Origin: Salmonella enterica subsp. arizonae
Lineage (GTDB): Bacteria; Pseudomonadota; Gammaproteobacteria; Enterobacterales; Enterobacteriaceae
DNA: 64,000 nt
Direction: 5' to 3'
NCBI RefSeq assembly: GCF_008692845.1
Contig: NZ_VXJW01000014.1
Coordinates: forward strand, 1-64,000
Part shown: piece after piece, positions 35,066 to 44,924 of the stretch
Numbering within the stretch: the first letter of the stretch is position 1
How the letters are laid out: each line of letters starts with the position of its first letter
Made by a program: the position numbers and the translations under genes
Notes under the pieces: generated by a model
What the model was told of the DNA's origin: nothing
What the model saw: only the letters and a program-made list of their open reading frames with translations
The model's database searches: none

Positions 35066-36069
35066 TGATATGTTCTCACGTCAATCGCCGCAATGGCGGC
35101 TTGTGCAATATCCATGTCCTGTTCAACGCTTCCGCCGCTGATACCAAGGCCGCCAATCAGTACACCGTTACGCCACAAGGCGAATCCGCCGCCAAAGGTG
35201 ACGATTTTCCCCTGCATATGGGTGTCCAGACCATAAAGCGCAGCGCCAGGCTGGACGGCGGAGGCGAGTTCATGGGTGGCGGATTTCATGGCCACGGCGG
35301 TCCAGGCTTTTTTGGGCGCCAGTTCGCTGCTGACCAGCAACGCGTCGGGCATCCGCCAGGTCACGGTTGGCGTGCCGTTACCATCGACAATACTGATAAC
35401 AACCGGAACATGAAGCTCTTCTGCCCGCGCCACGGCGGAGCGAATTAGCTGATGGAGCTCCTGAAACGAAAGGGACATAGAAGATTCCTTAATGGTTGAG
35501 GGATAAGTTGAGGCGAGATAACGTCTGGTCACTTCGTTAATAATGTGGCGCTGGTGAGCGTCATGATCTTCTGCACGCGCCAGTGCGTACAGACAGTCGG
35601 ACAGACGGTTGATATAACGCATCAGTACCTGTCTGACGGCAATGTCCGCGCTCAGTTCCACCAGGCGTCTTTCAGCTCTACGCGCAAGCGTTCGCGCAAA
35701 GTGCAGTCGGCTCGCCGCTTCGCAGCGACCCGGTAAAATAAAGCTGTGTACAACGGCAACGCGTGACATTGCCGCATCTATCGCCGCTTCCAGTACGGCA
35801 ATTTCTTCGGTGCTGATATAACGCTGACCTGGATTAGGCTGTTCACTTTCACTGGCCAGTTCGGCGCTAAACCAGAAGATCTGCTGCTGGATAGATTCGA
35901 TAAAGCGACGATGCTGTGGATGGTGCGTGGCGCAAGCGCATAAGCTTAATGCGGCATTAAGTTCATCCAGCGTGCCATACGCTTCGACGCGTGGATGCGT
36001 TTTACTGACGCGTTGTCCGCTAAATAAAGCCGTGGTGCCTGCATCGCCAGTTCGGGTGTAAATCGCCAT
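35062..36069 (-). CDS. pduO: ATP:cob(I)alamin adenosyltransferase PduO
   Basis: Makes adenosylcobalamin for diol dehydratase. It has 335 residues in two domains. Residues 1-190 are the PduO-type adenosyltransferase, with the ATP-binding N-terminus MAIYTRTGDAGTTALFSG and the helix GRCEAASRLHFARTLARRAE. Residues about 197-335 are the PduO C-terminal heme-binding (GlcG-like) domain with GGGFALWRNGVLIGGLGISG. Confidence 0.96.
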   Translation of the reverse strand: MAIYTRTGDAGTTALFSGQRVSKTHPRVEAYGTLDELNAALSLCACATHHPQHRRFIESIQQQIFWFSAELASESEQPNPGQRYISTEEIAVLEAAIDAAMSRVAVVHSFILPGRCEAASRLHFARTLARRAERRLVELSADIAVRQVLMRYINRLSDCLYALARAEDHDAHQRHIINEVTRRYLASTYPSTIKESSMSLSFQELHQLIRSAVARAEELHVPVVISIVDGNGTPTVTWRMPDALLVSSELAPKKAWTAVAMKSATHELASAVQPGAALYGLDTHMQGKIVTFGGGFALWRNGVLIGGLGISGGSVEQDMDIAQAAIAAIDVRTYQ

Positions 36070-36077
36070 AGTTCACC

Positions 36078-36353
36078 TCAATGTGAAAGCGTATCGACAA
36101 TGCCGACAACCGCGAGATCGATGGCTTCGTTAGGACCGGAAAAAACATGCCTGGCGCTGGAGCCGCTACTGAGCAGAACCAGTTCGCCAACGCCAGCGCC
36201 TACGGAGTCAACGGCTACTTCGTCGCCATTAACAGGCTGTGGCGGAAGCTGTTCGTCAGCACTGACTCTGCGTACCAGCAAGAGCTTTTTCCCGACCAAA
36301 GAGGGTGATTTTTGCGTGGAAACCACTGCGCCTGTGACACGAGCCAGATACAT
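36078..36353 (-). CDS. pduN: Microcompartment vertex protein PduN
   Basis: A 91-residue EutN/CcmL-family pentamer that caps the vertices of the polyhedral shell. The OB-like fold is visible as [19 protein letters not shown] with LLVRRVS, then [20 protein letters not shown]. It lies between pduM and pduO with gaps under 10 bp. Confidence 0.95.
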   Translation of the reverse strand: MYLARVTGAVVSTQKSPSLVGKKLLLVRRVSADEQLPPQPVNGDEVAVDSVGAGVGELVLLSSGSSARHVFSGPNEAIDLAVVGIVDTLSH

Positions 36354-36356
36354 GAT

Positions 36357-36848
36357 TTACTCCTGCCTAATCAGTTGAATGTTTCGGACGCTGGCCGCTT
36401 CGTAGGCCGGTGCGGTAACGATGCATCGGCGACGAAGTACCAGAATCTGGCACGTTAGCCGGACAATGTCGGAATAACTCAGGAGTTGACCCGAGTGCAG
36501 AATGATGGCTTGGCCTTTTTCATCACAAAAGCTCAACGGCAGACGCGCCAGTCTTTTCACCGGTAAGGATGCTAACAAAGTACGCCGCAGCGATATTTGT
36601 ACGTTGACCCCCAGCGCAAGTGCGCAGTGGATCTTCATAGCGGTAATATCGCTGTCGTTTTGTTCAGCGATCCTCCTGAGCAGAGGCAGTTCCGCCAGCA
36701 AAATGCGCAGATTGCCATACCGGGAAAACAGCGTGCGTGAATCGGCGTCCCGGAGCTGGGCTGTGCTAAGCGTAATTTTGCTTTGCGCCCGTCGCTGCAG
36801 ACGAAAGACGACCTCTTCAACAATGCGTTGTACTTTGTCTTCGTTCAT
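36357..36848 (-). CDS. pduM: Microcompartment assembly protein PduM
   Basis: A 163-residue structural protein needed for proper microcompartment assembly; no catalytic activity is known. The N-terminus MNEDKVQRIVEEVVFRLQRR is an amphipathic helix like other Pdu targeting peptides. It overlaps pduL by 4 bp (ATGA). Confidence 0.93.
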   Translation of the reverse strand: MNEDKVQRIVEEVVFRLQRRAQSKITLSTAQLRDADSRTLFSRYGNLRILLAELPLLRRIAEQNDSDITAMKIHCALALGVNVQISLRRTLLASLPVKRLARLPLSFCDEKGQAIILHSGQLLSYSDIVRLTCQILVLRRRCIVTAPAYEAASVRNIQLIRQE

Positions 36849-37477
36849 CGTCGGGCTACCAAAGAAGCGAAAGTATGAGGATCGTCGGCACCAGCGGCAT
36901 TAGCTTCATCCGTGTCGATATGCATCTCCAGACGCATATCCGGCGAGACGCGAATCGCGACATTGTCGAAAATAAGCCTGCGTTCGCTGCCTTCAATGGC
37001 GACAGAAACGGTATCGCCATGCGCCACGCGGAAGATCAGCGCATCAAGCGGGGACATATGAATGTGGCGTTGAGCGACGATGACGCCGGACGCTAACTCC
37101 AGTTCGGCGAACGGGCTTATCAGACGAATGCCCGGCGTTCCCTGCAAATCACCAGACATACGTAGCGGCGCGGCGATACCTAATGTCCTGGCGTCGGTCC
37201 GGGATATTTCAACCTGGCTTACGTTTCGCAGCGGGCCCAGCAGTCGAACCTTTTTTAACTGACGTTTAGGGCCAGCCAGCGTGATGGTCTGTTCCGCCGC
37301 GTATTGTCCCGGTTGTAGCAGCGCTTTTTTTTCGCGGATGGCCTGTTCGGGGAAAAGTCGCGCGTAATCTGCGGCGCAGAGATGGATATGCCGATTTGAA
37401 ACACCGAGCGGAATGGGGCGATTGCGCAGCTCATCCAGCACTTTATGAACCGTGGATTCAAGAAGCGTTTTATCCAT
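36845..37477 (-). CDS. pduL: Phosphate propanoyltransferase PduL
   Basis: Converts propionyl-CoA and phosphate to propionyl phosphate and CoA, recycling CoA inside the shell; unrelated to Pta. It has 210 residues; the N-terminal about 20 residues (MDKTLLESTVHKVLDELRN) are the encapsulation peptide. The zinc-binding histidines are in GVSNRHIHLC and AQRHIHMSP. It abuts pduK. Confidence 0.96.
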   Translation of the reverse strand: MDKTLLESTVHKVLDELRNRPIPLGVSNRHIHLCAADYARLFPEQAIREKKALLQPGQYAAEQTITLAGPKRQLKKVRLLGPLRNVSQVEISRTDARTLGIAAPLRMSGDLQGTPGIRLISPFAELELASGVIVAQRHIHMSPLDALIFRVAHGDTVSVAIEGSERRLIFDNVAIRVSPDMRLEMHIDTDEANAAGADDPHTFASLVARR

Positions 37478-37899
37478 TACGCGTCACCTCGTTTTCCTGA
37501 ATGCAGACATTGCGTGCGGGGTTCGCCCTTTTGGCGCTTGCAGGCAGGGTCCAGGCATAAATTGCAGCTAATAAGAGGCGATAAATCTTGCTGTACTTCC
37601 GGCGCTGCCTGCGCAATGGCGGGAGCGGATTCGGGGATAACGGCTAAAATACCGTCTCCTGGCCTGGCGATCACTTTATGAGCAACCAGACCATGCCGTT
37701 GGTCGGCAAAACTTGCGCCGGTGATGATGGCCGCCTGAATGGAGGCCACATCACCGGTGATTTTGATCACCGTCCAGCCTGAGCCGTGAGTTTTTTCGAG
37801 GCCCACCAGCGTGATGGAAGCGGCTTTCGCCATGACATCCGCGCAACTGATGGCTAATGCCAGACCACTAACTTCAAGTAATCCCAGTGATTGCTTCAC
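37477..37899 (-). CDS. pduK: Microcompartment shell protein PduK
   Basis: A BMC-domain shell protein (residues about 1-90, KQSLGLLEVSGLALAISCAD) with a C-terminal extension carrying four cysteines (CNLCLDPACKRQ...QC) that probably bind an Fe-S cluster. At 140 residues it is shorter than the 160 I recall for S. Typhimurium; the linker between shell domain and Cys tail appears reduced. Confidence 0.93.
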   Translation of the reverse strand: MKQSLGLLEVSGLALAISCADVMAKAASITLVGLEKTHGSGWTVIKITGDVASIQAAIITGASFADQRHGLVAHKVIARPGDGILAVIPESAPAIAQAAPEVQQDLSPLISCNLCLDPACKRQKGEPRTQCLHSGKRGDA

Positions 37900-37923
37900 G
37901 CTGTGCTCCTTATTTGCTGCCAG

Positions 37924-38199
37924 TCAGGCGGATTTAGGTAAAATATCCTCAACGTCGCTATGCGGACGCGGAATAACATGGCAGGATTTCACTTCGCCTA
38001 CCGCGCTTGCCGCGACGCTGCCCGCATCAACGGCTGCTTTCACCGCGCCGACATCGCCGCGAACCATAACGGTGACGAGACCGGAGCCAATTTTTTCATA
38101 GCCAACCAGTTGCACATTGGCAGATTTCACCATGGCATCGGCGGCTTCAATGGCGCCGACCAGCCCCTTTGTTTCAACCAGTCCTAGTGCGTTATTCAT
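37924..38199 (-). CDS. pduJ: Major microcompartment shell protein PduJ
   Basis: A 91-residue single-BMC hexamer, one of the most abundant shell proteins and nearly identical to PduA. The start is [20 protein letters not shown] (38199); upstream in-frame codons lie in pduH. It carries the edge lysine of hexamer packing (DAMVKSANV) and the pore loop KIGSGLVTV. It overlaps pduH by 8 bp. Confidence 0.96.
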   Translation of the reverse strand: MNNALGLVETKGLVGAIEAADAMVKSANVQLVGYEKIGSGLVTVMVRGDVGAVKAAVDAGSVAASAVGEVKSCHVIPRPHSDVEDILPKSA

Positions 38200-38569
38200 A
38201 CTGCTTTTCTCCTGTCGATGATGAGTCACATTCCCTGAAAGGAATGCCTTTAACCAGTCGCGCAGCGTTATTGCCGGTGCATCGCTGAGCGCAGTTGTTT
38301 TGGTGATACGTCAGCGTAAAAAGCGGCGCTGATGGGGGAAGGTTTTTGTAATGCACTATCAGTTTTTCCCGATCGCAAGCGATGCCGACGAGCAAGGGGG
38401 AGCGGCTGGCGGCAAGCCATGCCTGATAGATCACCTCGCCAGCCTCTTGTTCCTGCACGACCCAAGGTATGCCTTCTTCCTCAATACCCAGCAATACGTG
38501 TTGCCAGTCGGATATATGGCATCCCAGAGTGGTGATAACGATAGCGGGTAAATTGTGATTACTTTCCAT
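38192..38569 (-). CDS. pduH: Diol dehydratase reactivase, small subunit PduH
   Basis: Works with PduG to exchange damaged cobalamin from inactivated diol dehydratase for intact cofactor at the cost of ATP. It has 125 residues from [16 protein letters not shown] (start at 38569); the dehydratase-beta-like fold shows in [12 protein letters not shown] and [20 protein letters not shown]. It overlaps pduG by 11 bp. Confidence 0.94.
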   Translation of the reverse strand: MESNHNLPAIVITTLGCHISDWQHVLLGIEEEGIPWVVQEQEAGEVIYQAWLAASRSPLLVGIACDREKLIVHYKNLPPSAPLFTLTYHQNNCAQRCTGNNAARLVKGIPFRECDSSSTGEKQYE

Positions 38570-40391
38570 GAGCAAATGCCTTATGCCAGGAGAGAATCAG
38601 CCCTGTGGCGACAGCGTTTCTTGGTCCTTCTGTCCCACGAATATTGCCGCGTCCGGCCACCAGACGATAATGCGCCAGCGCGTCGGTAACGAGTTGCGGT
38701 ACTTCGAAATCAAGCGCCGAACCACCGACCAGGACAACAAACGGAATGTCGCGGATATTGCCCGTTGGGCTGACCTGGCGTAGCGCCCGCAATGCATTGG
38801 TGACAAATACGCGCTCTTTTGCGCTGCGGCGAATAGCGCGCACTTTTTCCAGCGCTATATCTCCCGTAAGCGGCACCAGTTCATTGGGTTTGACGACGCA
38901 GACACGAGCGAATACTTCAGGAGGAAGCGGAGCGGGGAAGAACTGAACGCTGCCATCCTCATGGCGAAGGTGAAAAAGACTTTCCACTTTTGCTAACGGG
39001 TATTTTTTGATCTCTTCCGCAAGGTAGCGATCGTTAAGTCCCAGCTCACGCGCAATAATCATCGTGACCATATCGCCCGCGCCAGCGAGATGCGTGGCGA
39101 TAATTTCACCTTTGGGATTAATGATGGAAGCATCTGTTGAGCCTGCGCCTAAATCCAGAATAGCCAGTGGGCGCGTTGTGCCGGGCGTGGTTAGTGCGCC
39201 CAAAATAGCGGCTTCCGCTTCTGCGCCGCCGACCTGGACGTCAATGCTGAGTTTTTGCTCAATCTCACGTGCAATCATGGCCATCTGGAGACGGTCCGAT
39301 TTCACCATTGAGGCTATGCCTACTGCCTGCTCCAGGGAAAACTCTCCGGCCAGTCCGCCCGTCACGCTCACCGGTACGGAGGTATCAACAGCCAATAAAT
39401 CCTGGATAAAGATTTCAGCGCTGGGTTTGTTGGTCAGTTCCGCCATCGTTTGACGGACATGCTCCAGCATTCCGCCGATGTTGGTGCCAGCTTCGCCTGT
39501 GACATTATCAAGCTGGGGACAGTTGCTCACAGCTTTCATAATGGCATCGGCGCCAGCGGCGACGTCAATGCGCAGAGTGCGTCCCTGTGAAAGTAGCTCA
39601 ATATTGCCAGCGGGTATCGCGCGGGCTTTCACATCCCCTGAAGGCGTTTTCACCACCACCGCCGAGCGGTTGCCAATGAGCGCGCGTGCCATCGGCACAA
39701 TATTTTTGGTTTCTTCCGAATTAAGATTAAAGACGGTGGCAATGCCGTAAGGATTAGACAGCGTTTCGATTACTTTTCCAGGAACGGCAACTTCTATTGC
39801 CGCCAACATTCCCAGTGGAATTCGGTCGATATACCGTACTTCATCTACGACAGGCAGCGGTTTTTCCAGCCGGTTACTGACCAGCACGCCATCATCTTGC
39901 TGTAAAATAGCGCCGGTTAGCTGATAACCGGCGCGTACAGTGGCATTGATCATGGTGGCGACGTCAGCAAAGTCAAAAGCGGAAGACACCACCAGAATGT
40001 AAGGTTTATCTGCCGGGCAGGTGAGCAGTTCTTGCGGCGTAATCGTTACGCCAACGCCCAAACCCACGCCGCCTGGGGTCTTGGGGTTATGGCCGATCAT
40101 CGTTGATTCGGTGATGATGGTTTCCGTTATGGTCTCCATCGCTACATCGCCGATAACCGGGGTAGCTTCATTGATGCGAATAAGTGAAATATCGCTGACA
40201 TTGATGCCTGCGTTTTTTGCGGCAAGCGCAAGCGCCTCCTGAATGCCGAACACATTCCGCAATGTGCCTTTGATTCCGGTGGTTTCGGCTAGCGCGCTGC
40301 TTTTTATTATCAGCTCGCCTGAATCACTCAACGCTGCCAGTGCGACTTCCGTTGAGGAGTTACCGATGTCTATGCCAGCTATATATTGCAT
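38559..40391 (-). CDS. pduG: Diol dehydratase reactivase, large subunit PduG
   Basis: A 610-residue chaperone-like ATPase of the actin/Hsp70-type fold that reactivates diol dehydratase. Phosphate-binding motifs are GIDIGNSSTEVALA at the N-terminus and LAILDLGAGSTDASII near residue 410. It lies 14 bp after pduE and overlaps pduH. Confidence 0.96.
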   Translation of the reverse strand: MQYIAGIDIGNSSTEVALAALSDSGELIIKSSALAETTGIKGTLRNVFGIQEALALAAKNAGINVSDISLIRINEATPVIGDVAMETITETIITESTMIGHNPKTPGGVGLGVGVTITPQELLTCPADKPYILVVSSAFDFADVATMINATVRAGYQLTGAILQQDDGVLVSNRLEKPLPVVDEVRYIDRIPLGMLAAIEVAVPGKVIETLSNPYGIATVFNLNSEETKNIVPMARALIGNRSAVVVKTPSGDVKARAIPAGNIELLSQGRTLRIDVAAGADAIMKAVSNCPQLDNVTGEAGTNIGGMLEHVRQTMAELTNKPSAEIFIQDLLAVDTSVPVSVTGGLAGEFSLEQAVGIASMVKSDRLQMAMIAREIEQKLSIDVQVGGAEAEAAILGALTTPGTTRPLAILDLGAGSTDASIINPKGEIIATHLAGAGDMVTMIIARELGLNDRYLAEEIKKYPLAKVESLFHLRHEDGSVQFFPAPLPPEVFARVCVVKPNELVPLTGDIALEKVRAIRRSAKERVFVTNALRALRQVSPTGNIRDIPFVVLVGGSALDFEVPQLVTDALAHYRLVAGRGNIRGTEGPRNAVATGLILSWHKAFAHGK

Positions 40392-40405
40392 ATCCGCTCC
40401 CGCGC

Positions 40406-40924
40406 TTAATCGTCGCCTTTGAGTTTTTTGCGTTCGACATACAGCGTCGCGGCTTCACGAACGAAAGCAGCGCATATCTTTGCCTGATAGCGTGATTCCA
40501 GATCGTCCGCGATGGCCATCAGCTCTTCTTTTGTGGAGCGATAGGGACGCAGGGCGTTGTAGATTTCCAGGATGCGATCGTCGGGTACGGCGGTTAACTC
40601 TGCCGCACGTTCGAAGTTCATCGCGAGGCGATCGCGCCCGGCATCTTTAGCGATAGCCGCCTGAATACGCAGTGTTTCTGGCGTAATTCGCATATCCTGG
40701 GCGGTGACGTTGTCGCTCAGTACGTTTTCCAGCGTGAAATCATCCAGCGTTTTATTGGTGGCGGTTTTGACCCATTCCGGATGTTTATTTGCCAGCGGAT
40801 AATCGCTGACTTTCGCCGTGTGCGTTGACGTTCCCACGGCGGCCGACACAGAGGTTTGCCCCTGCAGGCTATTCATGCGGCTTAACACGTCCCGAACCAT
40901 CGATTCAATTGCTTCGGTATTCAT
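40406..40924 (-). CDS. pduE: Propanediol dehydratase, small subunit PduE
   Basis: The gamma subunit of the coenzyme B12-dependent diol dehydratase (alpha2beta2gamma2). It has 172 residues; the N-terminus MNTEAIESMVRDVLSRMNS resembles an encapsulation helix, followed by a Ser/Thr-rich linker, and the family core is DYPLANKHPEWVKTATNK. Confidence 0.96.
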   Translation of the reverse strand: MNTEAIESMVRDVLSRMNSLQGQTSVSAAVGTSTHTAKVSDYPLANKHPEWVKTATNKTLDDFTLENVLSDNVTAQDMRITPETLRIQAAIAKDAGRDRLAMNFERAAELTAVPDDRILEIYNALRPYRSTKEELMAIADDLESRYQAKICAAFVREAATLYVERKKLKGDD

Positions 40925-40938
40925 GGAGGTATCCTTTT

Positions 40939-41613
40939 TTAAAGCGCCACGCGCAGTTCTTGCGGGTTTTTACCCGTCACAACGTATTTCGTTTCTTTAA
41001 TGTGCAAAATGGCCGATTTTGCCTGATATTTCGGCCGAGCCATTTGATCGTTCAGCGTTGGGACTGGCTGTGGTGATTCGCGTTTTGCGTAGCGCGCGGC
41101 GTTCTTACCAATCTGGCGATAGGTCTCCAGCGTCAGAAGCGGCGCCTGTGGAAACAGCTCCAGGTTAGAAAGCGGCGGCAGGCCTTGCTGATGAATCACC
41201 GTTGTACCCTTTGACTGAATGCCGATAGAAATACCAGACCCGCTCAGTCGGTTGCCCTCAACGGCTACAAAGGCGACATCGGAAGATTTAAAACAGCGAA
41301 TGACACGCGCTTTGATACCTTCTTCTTCAATTCCGGCAATGACTTCACGCAGAATGCTTTTATGCGGTAATCCGACAATATTGACGGTCTGTGACAGGCC
41401 AAACGCTGGTCCAACGGCAATGACGACTTCATCCTGCTGCGTTCCCTGTTTCGCTTCGCCAATCTCCGTCAGAAAACTTTCTCCGCCAGGTGCTGCTTTC
41501 TGCGCAACGGCGGTTGCTGAGGGGGCATGAAACGAAACCGGCGTGTCGCTGGTTTGCATTTCTGACAGTACGTCTTCGATTATCTGACGCAGCAGCTTTT
41601 CATTAATTTCCAT
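40939..41613 (-). CDS. pduD: Propanediol dehydratase, medium subunit PduD
   Basis: The beta subunit of diol dehydratase; it helps bind adenosylcobalamin. It has 224 residues, with the N-terminal [20 protein letters not shown] known to target the whole enzyme into the microcompartment. The core includes [21 protein letters not shown] and [20 protein letters not shown]. Confidence 0.96.
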   Translation of the reverse strand: MEINEKLLRQIIEDVLSEMQTSDTPVSFHAPSATAVAQKAAPGGESFLTEIGEAKQGTQQDEVVIAVGPAFGLSQTVNIVGLPHKSILREVIAGIEEEGIKARVIRCFKSSDVAFVAVEGNRLSGSGISIGIQSKGTTVIHQQGLPPLSNLELFPQAPLLTLETYRQIGKNAARYAKRESPQPVPTLNDQMARPKYQAKSAILHIKETKYVVTGKNPQELRVAL

Positions 41614-41623
41614 TTTTCACCCC

Positions 41624-43288
41624 TTAGCCAAGTTCGTTGGGATCGAGTGCGCCAGGGATATTTTTAATCTCTTCCCAGCGTTCGCCTTGCAGGCGATAAC
41701 CTGTTGCCGGTCCGGCATAATCATTAACGTCGTTCACCGCCGAGAGCACTTGTCCACTGCCGACGATAATGGCGGAAGTATGCAGGTAGTCTCCGGTCAG
41801 CTTGGCTTTCTGAATGTTGAGCATGTCCTGAGCGACATCCGGGAAGCCGCCTTTGGCAAGCGCTTTCACCACTTCCAGACCGTTACGGTTTTTGTTGATG
41901 ATGTCCTGCGCGAACTTAATATCTTCAACGATGTTGCGTTCAGGCATATCTTTCGAACCGTGAGCGTAAGTTGCGGCCTCAACCTCTTCATCGGTGATCG
42001 GCGGCAACCCCATACCGGCAAAGACGGCCTGTAGCGCGCGGGCGGCTTTATTGCGGATAGCGATAACGTCTTCTTCGCGAACCGGGCGCAGACCGCCGTC
42101 GACTTTCAGGTCGCGTTGAATGACGTTGTAATCGTCAAAGTCTTCGGCATCTTCATTAGAGCCGGCGAACATGTTGTCGTAGTTCGGTACCGCGGAATAG
42201 CCGGAGGAAATAAAGTCGGTCCCCGGCAGAAACTGCATCAGCAGGCGCGCAGTACGGCGCATATCCGAGTGCGTGAAGGTCTGATCGTTGCTGGAGGCGC
42301 ATTCCAGATCTAACGACGAGCAGATTAAGTTTTCCGCCAATACGGCGCGGATGCCTGACGGTACCGCGGACGGTACGCCAATACAGCTGACCGATCCGTT
42401 TTGCAGCCCCTGAACGCCAGCCGCTTTGGTGATGTAAATGCAGCGCGCTTCCAGATAAAGCATGGATTTGCCTTCGGCATAGCCCATCTGCACTTCTGAG
42501 CCGGAGCCGGAGGTAAAGCGCATTTTCAGGCCACGAGAGGCGTAAGAAGAGGCCAAAAAGCCTTTCGACCACGGCGTATCATCGCCATCGGTAAAGACCG
42601 GTTCAGTACCGTAAACGGAAATTGTTTCGGCGTAGCAGGTATGGCCCAGCATCCCGAGTTTGAGCTCGGTGGCTTCTTCCAGCGAACACTGGGTCAGTAC
42701 GCCGGGACGACCCACCTGTGAGCCGACAAGAAGGGCAATAGCGTTGAACGGCGCATAACGCGCTACTGCTACCGTGGTCTCCTGTTCATCAAATCCACGC
42801 CATGCGCCTTCGGCGGCATCCGCAGCTATCTGTACCGGATTATCTTTGACGTTGGTGACGTGCGCCTGCTGAGATGGTGTGCGACGAGCGCGCATTTTTT
42901 GCATCGCCATCATCATCTCAACCACATTCATCTGCGAGACGACTTCGACAATTTTTGCCGGCGTCATGGCGGTAGTGAGTGGAACAATGTCGCTGCGTTT
43001 CACATTAGGGTCACACAGCATATTGGCGAGCTTTACGGAGTCCATCGCCATAACTTCTTCCGCCCGCGCCAGATTGATGCCGTAACGGGCAATAAAGTGG
43101 TCAATCAGGTCAAAATCACTCACCGGTTTACCGTCTAACTCCGTGACGGCGCCGTTAACGATTTTGATAGACGGTTTTGGGTCGTTCGGGCTTTCCATTG
43201 CAATGAAGCCTTCTTCGATCCACTCCTTAACGAAACCGTCCTGGTTTACAGGGCGTTTCGCCAGCGCTTCAAATCTTTTCGATCTCAT
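41624..43288 (-). CDS. pduC: Propanediol dehydratase, large subunit PduC
   Basis: Catalytic TIM-barrel alpha subunit that dehydrates 1,2-propanediol to propionaldehyde through an adenosyl radical. It has the full 554 residues, with family segments MRSKRFEALAKRPVNQDGFV, AADAAEGAWRGFDEQETTVA and FTSGSGSEVQMGYAEGKSML. It lies 10 bp upstream of pduD and 18 bp after pduB. Confidence 0.97.
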   Translation of the reverse strand: MRSKRFEALAKRPVNQDGFVKEWIEEGFIAMESPNDPKPSIKIVNGAVTELDGKPVSDFDLIDHFIARYGINLARAEEVMAMDSVKLANMLCDPNVKRSDIVPLTTAMTPAKIVEVVSQMNVVEMMMAMQKMRARRTPSQQAHVTNVKDNPVQIAADAAEGAWRGFDEQETTVAVARYAPFNAIALLVGSQVGRPGVLTQCSLEEATELKLGMLGHTCYAETISVYGTEPVFTDGDDTPWSKGFLASSYASRGLKMRFTSGSGSEVQMGYAEGKSMLYLEARCIYITKAAGVQGLQNGSVSCIGVPSAVPSGIRAVLAENLICSSLDLECASSNDQTFTHSDMRRTARLLMQFLPGTDFISSGYSAVPNYDNMFAGSNEDAEDFDDYNVIQRDLKVDGGLRPVREEDVIAIRNKAARALQAVFAGMGLPPITDEEVEAATYAHGSKDMPERNIVEDIKFAQDIINKNRNGLEVVKALAKGGFPDVAQDMLNIQKAKLTGDYLHTSAIIVGSGQVLSAVNDVNDYAGPATGYRLQGERWEEIKNIPGALDPNELG

Positions 43289-43306
43289 GAATCAGCCTCA
43301 CGGATA

Positions 43307-44119
43307 TCAGATATAGGACGGGCGATCGTTTTTCGGTTCGTCACCGAGAGTCGCAAGGACGGTTTTGCCAATTTCACGAGCGGAGATCACGGCCTGACGC
43401 ACTGCGCCGGAATCACCGGAAATGACCAGAATCGCTTCGTTGCTAAAGCTGGTGCCGTGTGCCGGAGAGCTATACGCTACGACGTCAACGTTGGCGGATT
43501 TCAACGCGGTATCAGCCATCAGTACGCCGACGGAAGCAGGGGCGCCGACAATTACGCCGCAGGCGCGTCCAACCGGCGCGCCAAAGGCTTTTTCAAGCGC
43601 ATAGCTGGCGCGTGCGGTATATTGCAGCTCAATGTGTCCAGCTTCATTGGCGTAAACATCGCCGAAGGTACGGTCGAGCTCTTTCAGTGCGACTTCGATC
43701 CCGCGTTTTACGTCGGAAACGTCGTTTCCGCCTAAAATGATCAGCGAGCCGTGACCCGCGCCGCCATTGGTATCGCGGGGTAGCTCAATACTGACCACCT
43801 CAGTGTTAGTCGCTTTGACCGCTTCATCCGCGGCCATAATATGGGGGCCTGCGCCAGTACGGGCGCCAAGAATACCGATGGAGCGGTAGCATTTTTCGAG
43901 TTTCATCGCCTCTAACAAGGCGCTGTCTACATTGGCGATCACCAGACCGATGGTGTCGCCAATCGCGGTACCGACGAATTCCGTTAAACTGCAGCTTTTT
44001 TCTGCCATAGCTGTCTCTCGTTTGGGATGGGGGGTATCAGAACTAACCGTTTTTTCCGGCGTCGCCACACGGGCAATCACTTGCGCCATGATCTGTTCCA
44101 CCAGTTCATTGCTACTCAT
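43307..44119 (-). CDS. pduB: Microcompartment shell protein PduB (with internal start PduB')
   Basis: A tandem-BMC trimer and major shell component of 270 residues. The N-terminal 37 residues ([18 protein letters not shown]...) are proposed to bind the enzyme core. An internal ATG at 44008 ([13 protein letters not shown], preceded by AGAGACAGCT) gives the known shorter form PduB'. The two BMC domains cover about 45-150 and 155-265. The start overlaps pduA by 4 bp. Confidence 0.96.
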   Translation of the reverse strand: MSSNELVEQIMAQVIARVATPEKTVSSDTPHPKRETAMAEKSCSLTEFVGTAIGDTIGLVIANVDSALLEAMKLEKCYRSIGILGARTGAGPHIMAADEAVKATNTEVVSIELPRDTNGGAGHGSLIILGGNDVSDVKRGIEVALKELDRTFGDVYANEAGHIELQYTARASYALEKAFGAPVGRACGVIVGAPASVGVLMADTALKSANVDVVAYSSPAHGTSFSNEAILVISGDSGAVRQAVISAREIGKTVLATLGDEPKNDRPSYI

Positions 44120-44400
44120 GGGTTAATTCCTTTTGGTAAGATTTTTTCTACATCGGTATGTGGGCGTGGGATAACGTGTACGGCTTTTACGTCTCCTACA
44201 TTTCGGGCGGCTGCCGCGCCAGCGTCGGTAGCCGCTTTTACCGCGCCGACGTCGCCGCGAACGATAACCGTCACCAGCCCTGAGCCAATTTTTTCGTAGC
44301 CGACCAACATCACATTGGCTGATTTCACCATTGCGTCTGCGGCCTCTATGGCGGCAGTTAAGCCTTTGGTTTCTACCATTCCTAACGCTTCTTGTTGCAT
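44116..44400 (-). CDS. pduA: Major microcompartment shell protein PduA
   Basis: First gene of the pdu operon, a 94-residue BMC hexamer whose pore passes 1,2-propanediol. The hexamer-edge Lys26 ([11 protein letters not shown]) and pore Ser40 in KIGSGLVTV are present. The ATG follows the stretch CCAGGCGAGGTCTTT. Confidence 0.97.
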   Translation of the reverse strand: MQQEALGMVETKGLTAAIEAADAMVKSANVMLVGYEKIGSGLVTVIVRGDVGAVKAATDAGAAAARNVGDVKAVHVIPRPHTDVEKILPKGINP

Positions 44401-44924
44401 AAAGACCTCGCCTGGGTTTTCCCGATAGTGATGACTATAAGAAGATGCGAGGAAAAAGAATGGCTGACTTGCTGTTGAGCATCAGAAAATAATGGAGGAG
44501 CAATATGACTAAATTGCTTTTTGTTTTTATAACCTATTGATAATTAATGTTTAATATATTCTTATTTATATGATTATTTTGCTTTCGTTATTTCATTTTT
44601 ACATTTTTGTTAGTGACGTAAGTATTTTTATTTGATATGGCGAAGGACGCAAAATGTGATGCTTATTCGAAATTGATAAGTTGGCTTGCGCAATATTTTA
44701 TTATTTTCACAGGCGTATTTTATAGCTCAAATTTCCCGTATGACGGGCTGCTAAAAATATCGGGAAAGCAAAATTTTGCTATCGCAACACGATTTTTCAG
44801 GGAGACAGGTCCGCAGGTTGCCAACAATTTACAGGCGGCATTTTTTATAGTGAGGTTAGCTGTACTCTACCGCCAGCCGAAACTTGCGCTGGTCAGGACA
44901 CGAACTTTGCTCAGAAGGTGTCAC
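44401..44924. promoter_or_regulatory. Divergent pdu / pduF regulatory region
   Basis: A 524-bp AT-rich intergenic region holding the pdu operon promoter (minus) and the pduF promoter (plus). PocR, CRP and ArcA control is established for this locus in Salmonella. I could not place operators with confidence. An open frame running through it into pduF (from 44637) is not used: pduF starts at 44925. Confidence 0.75.

Noticed and set aside
44637-44924. Upstream extension of pduF giving a 373-residue protein
   Set aside because: The extra N-terminus has no relation to aquaglyceroporins and covers the known pdu control region; AGAAGGTG before the ATG at 44925 gives the normal protein.
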